DNA of 9,267 nt from an uncultured Porphyromonadaceae bacterium (GCA_947174225.1 CAMWIF010000081.1:1-9267), one strand, 5' to 3'; numbered from the stretch's first letter, positions 1 to 6,061 are shown. The notes: a model not told the origin generated them from the letters alone. Program-made: numbers and translations.

Positions 1-50
1 CATACCCTATAACGACTTGTTTTATATACAAAAACATTAAAGGATACAAA

Positions 51-593
51 ATGAAAAAAACGAATATCGGAAACCGACTGGCTCTTTATCCGATGCCCGT
101 CACAGTAGTAGGTACAATGGATGGTGACAAACCCGAATGGCTACAGATTGACCATGTAGGAATAATCGGCCACAACCGTGTGCTGCTAAGTATGTTCAAC
201 AAGCACCATACCAACCCTGCCATAAAGGCATCAAAAAAACTTTCCATTAACCTCGTTGACCGCAATCTTCTGCCTAAAGCCGACTATGTAGGCTCTGTAA
301 GTGGTGAAAAGATTGACAAGTCGGAAGTGTTCGACTTCCATATCGGAGAAGGGGGTACACCTGTAATCGAAGCCTCCCCGCTGACAATGGAATGTGATGT
401 GGTGGAGATGTTTGAGATGGAAGGGTTCGACAATTTCATCTGTTCTATCTCCAACACCTATGTGGCAGACGAAGCTCTGGATAAGGACGGACATATCGAC
501 TATACCAAGTTGAATCTGGTACTTTTCGAGATGCCTACCTACTCTTATCTCGAAATGGGACCGGTAATTGGAAAATGTATGAAAATGCACTGA
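51..593 (+). CDS. Flavin reductase-like (FMN-binding split barrel) protein
   Basis: Predicted cytoplasmic 180-residue protein of the flavin reductase/DIM6-NTAB family, which binds FMN in a split beta-barrel and typically uses NAD(P)H to reduce flavin or acts as a small flavoprotein oxidoreductase. Seen: the N-terminal YPMPVTVVGT strand (13-22), the central segment LLSMFNKHHTNPAIKASKKLSINLV in which the family usually contacts flavin phosphate (about 45-69), and a C-terminal YLEMGPVIGK (about 166-175) resembling the family's closing strand. Length fits a stand-alone single-domain member. The start is supported by AAAGGA six bases upstream and an A-rich leader. The aldo/keto reductase begins 10 bases after its stop, so the two are almost certainly co-transcribed. 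The substrate is unknown; family membership is more secure than any reaction. The promoter lies at or before the left edge of the window. Confidence 0.85.
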   Translation: MKKTNIGNRLALYPMPVTVVGTMDGDKPEWLQIDHVGIIGHNRVLLSMFNKHHTNPAIKASKKLSINLVDRNLLPKADYVGSVSGEKIDKSEVFDFHIGEGGTPVIEASPLTMECDVVEMFEMEGFDNFICSISNTYVADEALDKDGHIDYTKLNLVLFEMPTYSYLEMGPVIGKCMKMH

Positions 594-603
594 AAATAAA
601 ATT

Positions 604-1554
604 ATGGAAACAGTTAAATTACCTCCTATCGCATTAGGAACATGGTCGTGGGGCTCAGGAATGGCTGGGGGCGACCAAGTGTTCGGCAATCATCTTGATG
701 CCGAAAATTTAAAATCAGTATTTGAAGCAGCCTATGATCACGGCTTGACAATGTGGGATACTGCGACAGTCTATGGTATGGGTGCCTCAGAGGATATTCT
801 CGGCGGCTTCATAAATAATTATCCACGTAAGGATTTTATAATCTCTACTAAATTCACACCTCAGATTGCACCGGAAACAGCCAATCCGGTTGAAACAATG
901 TGTGAAGATAGCTGTCGTCGACTTCACACAGACTACATTGACATTTACTGGATTCACAATCCAGCAGACGTAGAGAAGTGGACACCGGGACTTATAGCTC
1001 TCTTGAAGAGCGGTATGGTAAAGAGAGTAGGTGTCTCTAACCATAATCTTGCCCAGATAAAACGCGCTGACGAGATTCTCCGTGAAGCAGGTTACCGGGT
1101 ATCGGCTGTTCAGAATCATTTCAGCCTTCTCTATCGCTCTTCAGAAAAAGCCGGCATACTTGAATACTGTAAGGAGAACAATATAGACTTCTTCGCTTAT
1201 ATGTGCCTTGAGCAAGGTGCGCTTTCAGGTAAATATGGCACGAACAATCCTATGCCGGAGGGAAGCGCAAGAGCTGCCACCTATAACCCCATACTCGACA
1301 AGTTGGATAATCTCATCGCAGCAATGAAGGAAATAGGAGAAGCTCATAACGCCACGGTACCTCAGATTGCTATAGCCTATGCAATCAATAAAGGCACGTA
1401 TCCCATTATCGGCGTGACTAAGCCTCGCCATGTTGAAGAAGCGGCAGCCGCTGCAAAGATAAAGCTGACCCAAGAGGAAATTGCCACGCTCGAAAAACTG
1501 GCAGATGAAACCGGCGTTGACACCAAAGGCTCCTGGGAAAATCATATGAGCTGA
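604..1554 (+). CDS. Aldo/keto reductase
   Basis: Cytoplasmic NAD(P)H-dependent oxidoreductase of the aldo/keto reductase superfamily (TIM barrel), reducing carbonyl groups to alcohols; 316 residues, the usual length. The full catalytic tetrad is visible: D52 and Y57 in WDTATVYGMGASE, K83 in FIISTKF, and H118 in DIYWIHNPAD. GVSNHN (about 142-147) and the C-terminal IIGVTKPRHVEEA match the expected barrel and cofactor-binding segments. The start follows the flavin reductase stop by 10 bases and sits behind an AAAATAAAATT leader. A strong hairpin with a T run follows about 55 bases after the stop and closes this two-gene unit. The physiological substrate cannot be read from sequence. The pairing with a flavoprotein and the adjacent AraC regulator suggests detoxification or redox stress, which is inference. 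Confidence 0.93.
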   Translation: METVKLPPIALGTWSWGSGMAGGDQVFGNHLDAENLKSVFEAAYDHGLTMWDTATVYGMGASEDILGGFINNYPRKDFIISTKFTPQIAPETANPVETMCEDSCRRLHTDYIDIYWIHNPADVEKWTPGLIALLKSGMVKRVGVSNHNLAQIKRADEILREAGYRVSAVQNHFSLLYRSSEKAGILEYCKENNIDFFAYMCLEQGALSGKYGTNNPMPEGSARAATYNPILDKLDNLIAAMKEIGEAHNATVPQIAIAYAINKGTYPIIGVTKPRHVEEAAAAAKIKLTQEEIATLEKLADETGVDTKGSWENHMS

Positions 1555-1609
1555 TGCTCCATTCTCCTTTTCATCAGTTTAAGCATAAAGACAGCTTTAA
1601 TATAAATTA

Positions 1610-1645
1610 AGGCGATGTGCCAATTTATGACACATCGCCTTTTTT
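1610..1645 (+). terminator. Intrinsic terminator after the aldo/keto reductase
   Basis: A perfect 10-bp stem, AGGCGATGTG (1610-1619) with CACATCGCCT (1631-1640), encloses an 11-base loop and is followed directly by a T run. It ends the flavin reductase/aldo-keto reductase transcript. Read leftward the same hairpin is followed by TTAATTTA, a weaker U-rich tail, so it may also serve the converging regulator gene. Confidence 0.9.
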
Positions 1646-1657
1646 ATATTTCCTATC

Positions 1658-1677
1658 TTTAACTTAACTCAGTTAAA
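1658..1677 (-). other. Small inverted repeat just after the regulator stop codon
   Basis: TTTAACT (1658-1664) and AGTTAAA (1671-1677) form a 7-bp AT-rich inverted repeat with a 6-base loop, one base beyond the TAG stop of the leftward regulator gene. There is no adjacent T run in the leftward direction, so on its own it is a poor terminator. It may protect the 3' end or act together with the hairpin at 1610-1640. Confidence 0.35.
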
Positions 1678-1678
1678 A

Positions 1679-2590
1679 CTATAAGGAAAGTGTAGCTCTA
1701 AACTGTGTCGGACTGAGACCTGTCATACGCTTAAACATTCTTGAGAAATGTTGAGGATGCTGAAAGCCCAACTGATATGCTATTATGCTGACGTCATCAT
1801 TTGTACATGCTAAACATTGTTGAGCATAGTCTATAATACGTCGAGATATGATTTTTTGTGCAGTCTTTCCTGTCTCCTTCTTAACTATATCACCGAAATA
1901 CCCCGGTGTAAGATTGAATAATTCAGCAAAATAATTAACTGTAGGAATACCACCTTTTGATTGGCCGGAATCAAAATATTCTTTTAACGCTGTTTCGAAT
2001 TTATTAAGAATATCTGAATTGATTTTACTTCGGTTAGTAAACTGTCGATCATAGAAACGACCAAGATAATCTAACAATACTTGAATATGACCGGACACAA
2101 TATCTATTGTATGCGAATCAATCGGATATTCAATCTCAGTCTTAATCCGATTTAAACAGTCAACGAATATTCTCCTTTCCTCTACTGAAAGATGTAGCGC
2201 TTCACGTTGGGAATAGTCAAAAAAACTGTAATTCCTAATTTTAAATGAGAGTAAAGTACTATGCACCAAATCTGGATGAAACATCAAACCGATTACATTA
2301 GGTGCCTTTTCGTCAACCTCAGTATCTACACTTATTAATTGTCCTGGAGAAAAGCTGACCACTGTACCTTCCCGACAATCGCACGGCTGTCTGCCATATT
2401 TAACTGTACAGTTCTCTCCGTTTTTGAGGAATAAAGCATAAACACCATAATCCATCTGAACATGATTAACCATTCGTGTCGCCAAATTAAGATTCACAAC
2501 GGTCACTAACGGATGTTGTGTCTGAAGACCATACAGTCTGTTATATGCTTCTATTGAATCAAGTTTGACTATTGTTTTACTTTCTTTCAT
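1679..2590 (-). CDS. AraC-family transcriptional regulator
   Basis: DNA-binding regulator of 303 residues. Residues 1 to about 180 form a ligand-sensing domain of the kind found in many Bacteroidetes AraC proteins (HPLVTVVNL at 27-35, YGVYALFLKNGE, then GTVVSFSPGQLI at 75-86). Residues about 195-300 carry the double helix-turn-helix: FAELFNLTPGYFGDIVKKET is the first unit, and IIAYQLGFQHPQHFSRMFKR with GLSPTQFR is the classic AraC signature. The sensor region contains C61 and a C70-x-C72 pair, and the DNA-binding half contains C259-xx-C262; a redox-sensing role is possible but unproven. The gene is visibly AT-rich (bases 2221-2280 hand-count to 17 G+C of 60). It diverges from the exported hydrolase and converges on the aldo/keto reductase gene, so it probably controls one or both units and possibly itself. 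No ligand can be inferred. Confidence 0.95.
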   Translation of the reverse strand: MKESKTIVKLDSIEAYNRLYGLQTQHPLVTVVNLNLATRMVNHVQMDYGVYALFLKNGENCTVKYGRQPCDCREGTVVSFSPGQLISVDTEVDEKAPNVIGLMFHPDLVHSTLLSFKIRNYSFFDYSQREALHLSVEERRIFVDCLNRIKTEIEYPIDSHTIDIVSGHIQVLLDYLGRFYDRQFTNRSKINSDILNKFETALKEYFDSGQSKGGIPTVNYFAELFNLTPGYFGDIVKKETGKTAQKIISRRIIDYAQQCLACTNDDVSIIAYQLGFQHPQHFSRMFKRMTGLSPTQFRATLSL

Positions 2591-2594
2591 CTTG

Positions 2595-2602
2595 CAAAGT
2601 TA
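2595..2602 (-). promoter_or_regulatory. -7 promoter element of the AraC regulator gene
   Basis: On the minus strand this reads TAACTTTG, an exact match to the Bacteroidetes -7 box TAnnTTTG. It ends only 4 bases before the ATG at 2590, so the transcript would start at or within a few bases of the start codon. No TTTG is found about 20 bp upstream; the nearest (2617-2620) is only 14 bp away, so the promoter is probably weak or activator-dependent. Confidence 0.6.
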
Positions 2603-2640
2603 AGTCATTTCCGGTGCAAATATGAGCCTATCAGCGATTG

Positions 2641-2679
2641 GGGTAAGTATTGCCATAATCAGGGTCGGTATTTACCCTG
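2641..2679. promoter_or_regulatory. Candidate AraC operator: two inverted GGGTAA sites
   Basis: GGGTAAGTATTGCC (2641-2654, plus strand) and GGGTAAATACCGAC (minus strand, ending near 2664) share GGGTAA-x-TA-xx-G and face each other. The right-hand site is also embedded in a perfect inverted repeat, CAGGGT (2660-2665) and ACCCTG (2674-2679). The right site covers where the -33 element of the rightward promoter should be, the position expected for a class II-type activator. Assignment to the adjacent regulator is inference from location. Confidence 0.55.
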
Positions 2680-2688
2680 TTTTAGTGC

Positions 2689-2696
2689 TAACTTTG
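2689..2696 (+). promoter_or_regulatory. -7 promoter element of the hydrolase/cyclophilin-like unit
   Basis: TAACTTTG matches TAnnTTTG exactly, 52 bases before the hydrolase ATG, giving a leader of roughly 45 bases. The expected -33 position (about 2665-2668) reads TCGG rather than TTTG and lies inside the inverted GGGTAA sites. This fits a promoter that needs an activator. Confidence 0.65.
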
Positions 2697-2748
2697 CACG
2701 TAATTAATCAGTTATAATTATAAAACAGATTACTAAACAAAATAAATT

Positions 2749-3822
2749 ATGAAAATACTAAAACCGCTAATGGCATTGGCAATAGCCACAAGCGCAATTA
2801 TCCCAACCTCAATTATGGCAACCGCACAAGATACTTACGATTATGTAAAACCCGCAGGAGCCGATAATTTCTATCATACCTATAACGCAAAAGAGCAAAA
2901 AGTATCATTCCTCAACCAATATAAGATGAAGGTTGCGGGCACACTATTCATACCTAATTCCCTTAAACCGGGCGACAAATATCCCGCCATCATCGTTGGT
3001 CATCCTATGGGTGCGGTAAAGGAACAGAGTGCTATGCTCTATGCGCAGAAGATGGCAGATGCCGGCTTCGTCACCCTTGCCATCGACCTTCCTTTCTGGG
3101 GAGAAAGCGAAGGGAAACCACGCAACGCTGTAAGTCCCGATATGTATGCCGAAGCGTTCAGTGCAGCCGTAGATTATCTCGGCACTCGTCCTTTCGTCAA
3201 CCGCAACGAGATTGGTGTCATAGGAATATGTGGCAGCGGTAGCTTCGCCATAAGTGCAGCCAAGATAGATCCGCGAATGAAAGCCATAGCCACAGTGAGT
3301 ATGTATAATATGGGCAACGCCAACCGCCACGGACTCCACAAGTCCCTATCGGTTGAGCAGCGTAAAGCCATAATAGCCGACGCGGCAGAGAAAAGATATG
3401 CCGAATTTGAAGGCGCAGAACCGGAACTGACAAGTGGCACGGCAAACGAATGGAGCGAATCACTCGATCCTATCCAGAAGGAATTTTATGAGTTTTACCG
3501 CACTCCGAGGGGCGAGTACACTCCGGAAAGGGCAACCACTACCACCACTACTCACCCTACCCTGACCTCCAACGTGAAATTCATGAACTTCTATCCCTTC
3601 GAAGACATTGAGACCATTTCGCCGCGTCCGATGCTATTCATCACCGGTTCGGAAGCCCACTCCCGTGAGTTTAGCGAAGATGCCTACGCCAAGGCAGCGC
3701 AACCCAAAGAACTCGTTGTGATTCCCGGAGCCGGACACGTTGATCTTTACGACCGTACCGACCTTATACCCTTCGACAAACTGATTACATTCTTCAAGAG
3801 GAACCTCACCCAACAACCCTGA
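2749..3822 (+). CDS. Exported alpha/beta hydrolase, DLH-like with Cys nucleophile
   Basis: Hydrolase of 357 residues, probably periplasmic: a Sec signal peptide (KILKPLMALAIATSAIIPTS core, likely cleaved near ATA-Q at 25-27) precedes the mature domain. Seen: VAGTLFIPN at 62-70, the oxyanion-region strand IIVGHPMGAV (81-90), GFVTLAIDLPFWGES (106-120), the nucleophile elbow IGICGSGSFA (159-167), and the His loop GAGHVDLYD (327-335). The elbow has C161 where most members have Ser, as in dienelactone hydrolase (GxCxG); C161 and H330 are the likely nucleophile and base, and the acid may lie near ITGSEAHS (298-305). Reaction could be ester, thioester or lactone hydrolysis; the substrate is unknown. 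A run of six Thr (264-269) sits in the probable cap. The cyclophilin-like gene follows 22 bases later, and a -7 box and candidate operator lie upstream, implying control by the divergent AraC protein. Confidence 0.88.
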   Translation: MKILKPLMALAIATSAIIPTSIMATAQDTYDYVKPAGADNFYHTYNAKEQKVSFLNQYKMKVAGTLFIPNSLKPGDKYPAIIVGHPMGAVKEQSAMLYAQKMADAGFVTLAIDLPFWGESEGKPRNAVSPDMYAEAFSAAVDYLGTRPFVNRNEIGVIGICGSGSFAISAAKIDPRMKAIATVSMYNMGNANRHGLHKSLSVEQRKAIIADAAEKRYAEFEGAEPELTSGTANEWSESLDPIQKEFYEFYRTPRGEYTPERATTTTTTHPTLTSNVKFMNFYPFEDIETISPRPMLFITGSEAHSREFSEDAYAKAAQPKELVVIPGAGHVDLYDRTDLIPFDKLITFFKRNLTQQP

Positions 3823-3844
3823 TCACCCTCTAAACCGATAGGTT

Positions 3845-4393
3845 ATGAAAAAGACATTTTTATTAATCGCGATTACACTAATTTCGTTTATGGCACACGC
3901 ACAGAGTAAAATCACGCTGACAGTCGGCAACAATTCCATGACTGCCACATTGGCTGACAACGACGCTACACGGTCATTGCTTGACCTGCTGGCTAAAGGA
4001 CCCGTCACAATCAATATGGACGACTACGGCGGTTTCGAGAAAGTAGGAGCCTTACCCCAGTCACTCCCGACCTCCAACACCCAGATCACTACCCAGCCGG
4101 GCGACATTATGCTCTATCAGGGACATAATATGGTAATCTTCTACGGCACTAACTCCTGGAGCTACACCCGACTCGGCAAGATAGACGGTGCCACCGCCGA
4201 TAATGTCCGCCAATTCCTCGGCAACGGAAACATCACCCTAACCCTTTCATCCGACCCTGCCGGAATCGACGAAATCTCCGCAGACACTCACAAAGCACAG
4301 AAAGTCTACGACCTGAAAGGCAACCTCATCACCGCCCGTCCCCTCCCCGCCGGCATCTACATCATCAACGGCAAGAAAACCTTGATAAAGTAA
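3845..4393 (+). CDS. Exported cyclophilin-like fold protein with C-terminal sorting-type tail
   Basis: Secreted 182-residue protein. Residues 1-20 are a Sec signal peptide (KKTFLLIAITLISFMAHA, cut near AHA-Q). Residues about 22-135 match the compact bacterial cyclophilin-like fold: ITLTVGNNSMTATLADNDA, LLDLLAKGPVTINMDDYGGFEKVG, then PGDIMLYQGHNMVIFYGTNSWSY and an RLGKIDG strand (109-115). Such proteins resemble cyclophilin barrels, but peptidyl-prolyl isomerase activity is not established for them. Residues about 150-182 (KVYDLKGN, LPAGIYIINGKKTLIK) resemble the C-terminal tails of exported Bacteroidales proteins, some of which are type IX secretion signals. It lies 22 bases after the hydrolase in the same unit and is followed by a terminator. 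The function in the cluster is unknown. Confidence 0.85.
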   Translation: MKKTFLLIAITLISFMAHAQSKITLTVGNNSMTATLADNDATRSLLDLLAKGPVTINMDDYGGFEKVGALPQSLPTSNTQITTQPGDIMLYQGHNMVIFYGTNSWSYTRLGKIDGATADNVRQFLGNGNITLTLSSDPAGIDEISADTHKAQKVYDLKGNLITARPLPAGIYIINGKKTLIK

Positions 4394-4419
4394 TCCTAAT
4401 AAATCCCCTTTACTGATGC

Positions 4420-4454
4420 AAAAATCCTGCGTGGACTTCCATACAGGATTTTTT
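4420..4454 (+). terminator. Intrinsic terminator of the hydrolase/cyclophilin-like unit
   Basis: AAAAATCCTG (4420-4429) pairs with CAGGATTTTT (4444-4453) and a six-T run overlaps the 3' arm; the loop can extend the hairpin through TGG-ACTT-CCA. It lies about 27 bases after the cyclophilin-like stop. The A-rich 5' arm gives a leftward T run as well, so it could work in both directions. Confidence 0.85.
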
Positions 4455-4470
4455 GTTTGATAGGATATAA

Positions 4471-4510
4471 AACGATGATGGCACTTTCTCACGAAAATGC
4501 CATCATCGTT
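4471..4510 (-). terminator. Long hairpin, probable terminator of tRNA-Val
   Basis: A perfect 13-bp stem, AACGATGATGGCA (4471-4483) with TGCCATCATCGTT (4498-4510), continues after one C/A mismatch into TTTC-TCAC-GAAA, giving 17 paired positions over 40 bases. Read leftward it is followed by TTTTATAT, and it begins 27 bases beyond the tRNA 3' end, so it most likely ends the tRNA transcript. In the plus direction there is no T run. Confidence 0.75.
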
Positions 4511-4537
4511 ACGAAATATTCTTAAGTTCGGGGAAAG

Positions 4538-4612
4538 TGGGCGATTACGGATTCGAACCGCAGACCCTCTGCTTGTAAGGCAGACGCTCTAAACCAGCTG
4601 AGCTAATCGCCC
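4538..4612 (-). tRNA. tRNA-Val, anticodon UAC
   Basis: The minus strand folds as a complete cloverleaf. The acceptor stem is GGGCGAT with ATCGCCC (7 of 7 pairs) and discriminator A at 4538. The D arm is GCTC-AGCTGGTTTA-GAGC, the anticodon arm TCTGC-CTTACAA-GCAGA with anticodon TAC, the variable loop GGGTC, and the T arm has the TTCGAAT loop. CCA is not encoded, so it must be added after transcription. It has its own promoter and a probable terminator, so it is a single-gene unit. It reads codon GUA and, with wobble modification, other Val codons. Confidence 0.97.
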
Positions 4613-4623
4613 GATTGCGAGTG

Positions 4624-4655
4624 CAAAGTTAGAGCATATTTTCGAAACTACCAAA
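4624..4655 (-). promoter_or_regulatory. Promoter of tRNA-Val
   Basis: On the minus strand, TTTG (4652-4655) is followed after 20 bp by TAACTTTG (4624-4631). Both elements match the Bacteroidetes housekeeping sigma consensus exactly. Transcription should begin about 5 bases before the mature tRNA 5' end at 4612. Confidence 0.85.
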
Positions 4656-4672
4656 TTTTTTTACTAATTTTG
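4641..4672 (+). promoter_or_regulatory. Probable promoter of queA, interleaved with the tRNA promoter
   Basis: TAATTTTG (4665-4672) matches the -7 box TAnnTTTG, and 20 bp upstream is TTCG (4641-4644), one mismatch from TTTG. The predicted start near 4679 leaves a leader of about 80 AT-rich bases before queA. Its -33 element lies within the spacer of the divergent tRNA promoter, and the reverse is also true. Confidence 0.5.
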
Positions 4673-4761
4673 TAGAAAAATTTTTCACTTTCTTTTGTCA
4701 TAAGCTATCATTCCACAATGAATCAGCAATTTATGACCTTGAAAAAATTTTTAAATTTTTT

Positions 4762-6033
4762 ATGGTAAAAGAGATAAAAATAGAAGATTTCGACTATAAT
4801 CTGCCCGATGAGCGGATTCCCAGGCATCCCCTTGCTCAAAGAGATGCCTGCAAACTGCTCCTCTTCCGCCCCGATGAAGTAATCGCTCACCGTAAATTTT
4901 CAGAGCTTCCCGACCTTCTTCCCCCCGGAACGATGCTTGTATGCAACGACACCCGCGTAATAAATGCACGAATCTCCTTCTTCAAGTCAACCGGGTCAAG
5001 AATTGAAGTCTTCCTTCTCGAACCAATCGACCCCTCAGATTATGTTCTCACGTTCCAGACCCGTGGCAAATGTGTCTGGAACTGCCTTGTCGGCAATCTC
5101 AAACGTTGGAAAGCCGGCAGCCTTACCCTCGAAATAAAACCGGAGGGCTTCGAAAAGCCTTTCACACTCTCCGCCACCCGCCTTCATCCCACCGAAGGAA
5201 ATGGTCAGGCAATAGAGTTTACTTGGGATAACCCTGAAGCTACTTTCGCAACCGTGGTTGAGGCTGCGGGCTTCATACCCATACCCCCCTATCTGAAACG
5301 CGACTCCGAGGAGAGCGACCTTTCCGACTATCAGACCGTCTACGCCGATGTGAAAGGCTCCGTAGCTGCACCCACAGCCGGACTCCACTTCACGCCTGAA
5401 GTCTTTGCCGATCTTGCTGCCCACGCGATACCCGTAGGTAAACTTACCCTCCACGTGGGAGCCGGCACATTCCAACCCGTGAAAGCCGAGCATATTGGTG
5501 AACATCCTATGCACACAGAGACTTTCTCCATCTCGCGCCGACTTCTCGAAGACCTCATCAAGCACAAAGAGCAACGCCGACCCCTCGCCGCAGTAGGCAC
5601 TACATCGGTGCGCACCCTCGAATCCCTTCCGATTTTAGGGGCCCAGCTCCTCAGAGGCGACGAATCCCTCCACGTAGACCAATGGACTGGCTATACATCT
5701 GAAACCATCTCCTGCAACACCATAGAGGCTTTACGCGCCATTCTGACCCATATGGAAGCGAATGGACTCGACTCGCTGACTGCCTCCACCGCGATAATGA
5801 TTGCCCCCGGGTTCAAATGGAGAATGGTAGACATTATGGTCACAAATTTCCATCAGCCACAGTCAACACTCCTGCTCCTTGTCTCCTCCTTCATCGGCGG
5901 CACGGATTACGATTCTTCCTCCCCGCGCTGGCGCAGGGTCTACAACGAAGCTATGGAAAACGGCTACCGTTTCCTATCCTATGGGGATGCCTGCCTCCTC
6001 TTCCGAGCTTCCGCAGACCCTACCGACTATTAA
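4762..6033 (+). CDS. queA: QueA-family S-adenosylmethionine:tRNA ribosyltransferase-isomerase
   Basis: Cytoplasmic tRNA-modifying enzyme family: transfers and isomerises the ribosyl group of S-adenosylmethionine onto preQ1 in tRNA, giving epoxyqueuosine at position 34 of GUN-anticodon tRNAs. Seen: NDTRVINAR (62-70), GFIPIPPY (170-177), YQTVYA (190-195), VAAPTAGLHF (201-210), LHVGAGTFQPV (230-240), MHTETF (250-255), VGTTSVRTLES (278-288), TNFHQPQSTLL (361-371) and FLSYGDACLLF (404-414), covering the family signature end to end. At 423 residues it is longer than the usual 340-360. Most of the excess is a helical-looking insert (about 314-341) between QWTGYT and IMIAPGF, which are nearly contiguous in typical QueA. 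It may therefore be a Bacteroidetes paralogue rather than the canonical enzyme. The ATG follows a very AT-rich stretch with no Shine-Dalgarno. aroA follows 28 bases later. Confidence 0.92.
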   Translation: MVKEIKIEDFDYNLPDERIPRHPLAQRDACKLLLFRPDEVIAHRKFSELPDLLPPGTMLVCNDTRVINARISFFKSTGSRIEVFLLEPIDPSDYVLTFQTRGKCVWNCLVGNLKRWKAGSLTLEIKPEGFEKPFTLSATRLHPTEGNGQAIEFTWDNPEATFATVVEAAGFIPIPPYLKRDSEESDLSDYQTVYADVKGSVAAPTAGLHFTPEVFADLAAHAIPVGKLTLHVGAGTFQPVKAEHIGEHPMHTETFSISRRLLEDLIKHKEQRRPLAAVGTTSVRTLESLPILGAQLLRGDESLHVDQWTGYTSETISCNTIEALRAILTHMEANGLDSLTASTAIMIAPGFKWRMVDIMVTNFHQPQSTLLLLVSSFIGGTDYDSSSPRWRRVYNEAMENGYRFLSYGDACLLFRASADPTDY

Positions 6034-6061
6034 TTCATTACCCAACACCCCCCATCCGACT

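Noticed and set aside
231..689. Minus-strand open frame across the flavin reductase/aldo-keto reductase junction
   Set aside because: Antisense to two convincing genes, with no family resemblance in the product.
2685..2699. GTGC...GCAC palindrome around the hydrolase -7 box
   Set aside because: Arms are only 4 bp and mostly reflect the flanks of the TAACTTTG element; the same GCAC flank occurs at the tRNA promoter, so it is not specific evidence of an operator.
2944..3463. Several overlapping minus-strand frames within the hydrolase gene
   Set aside because: They are mutually overlapping shadows of a clear alpha/beta hydrolase and lack start signals.
4538..4655. tRNA gene as an attachment site for an integrated element
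   Set aside because: No integrase gene and no repeated tRNA 3'-end fragment was seen within the window.
5035..5574. Long open frame on the minus strand inside queA (179 codons)
   Set aside because: It lies fully antisense to a well-conserved enzyme, its translation has no recognisable domain, and there is no promoter or leader; a by-product of codon usage.
5879..6061. Upstream in-frame extension of aroA beginning at 5879
   Set aside because: It would overlap the conserved C-terminus of queA by about 155 bases and add residues with no match to EPSP synthase; the ATG at 6062 gives the family N-terminus.
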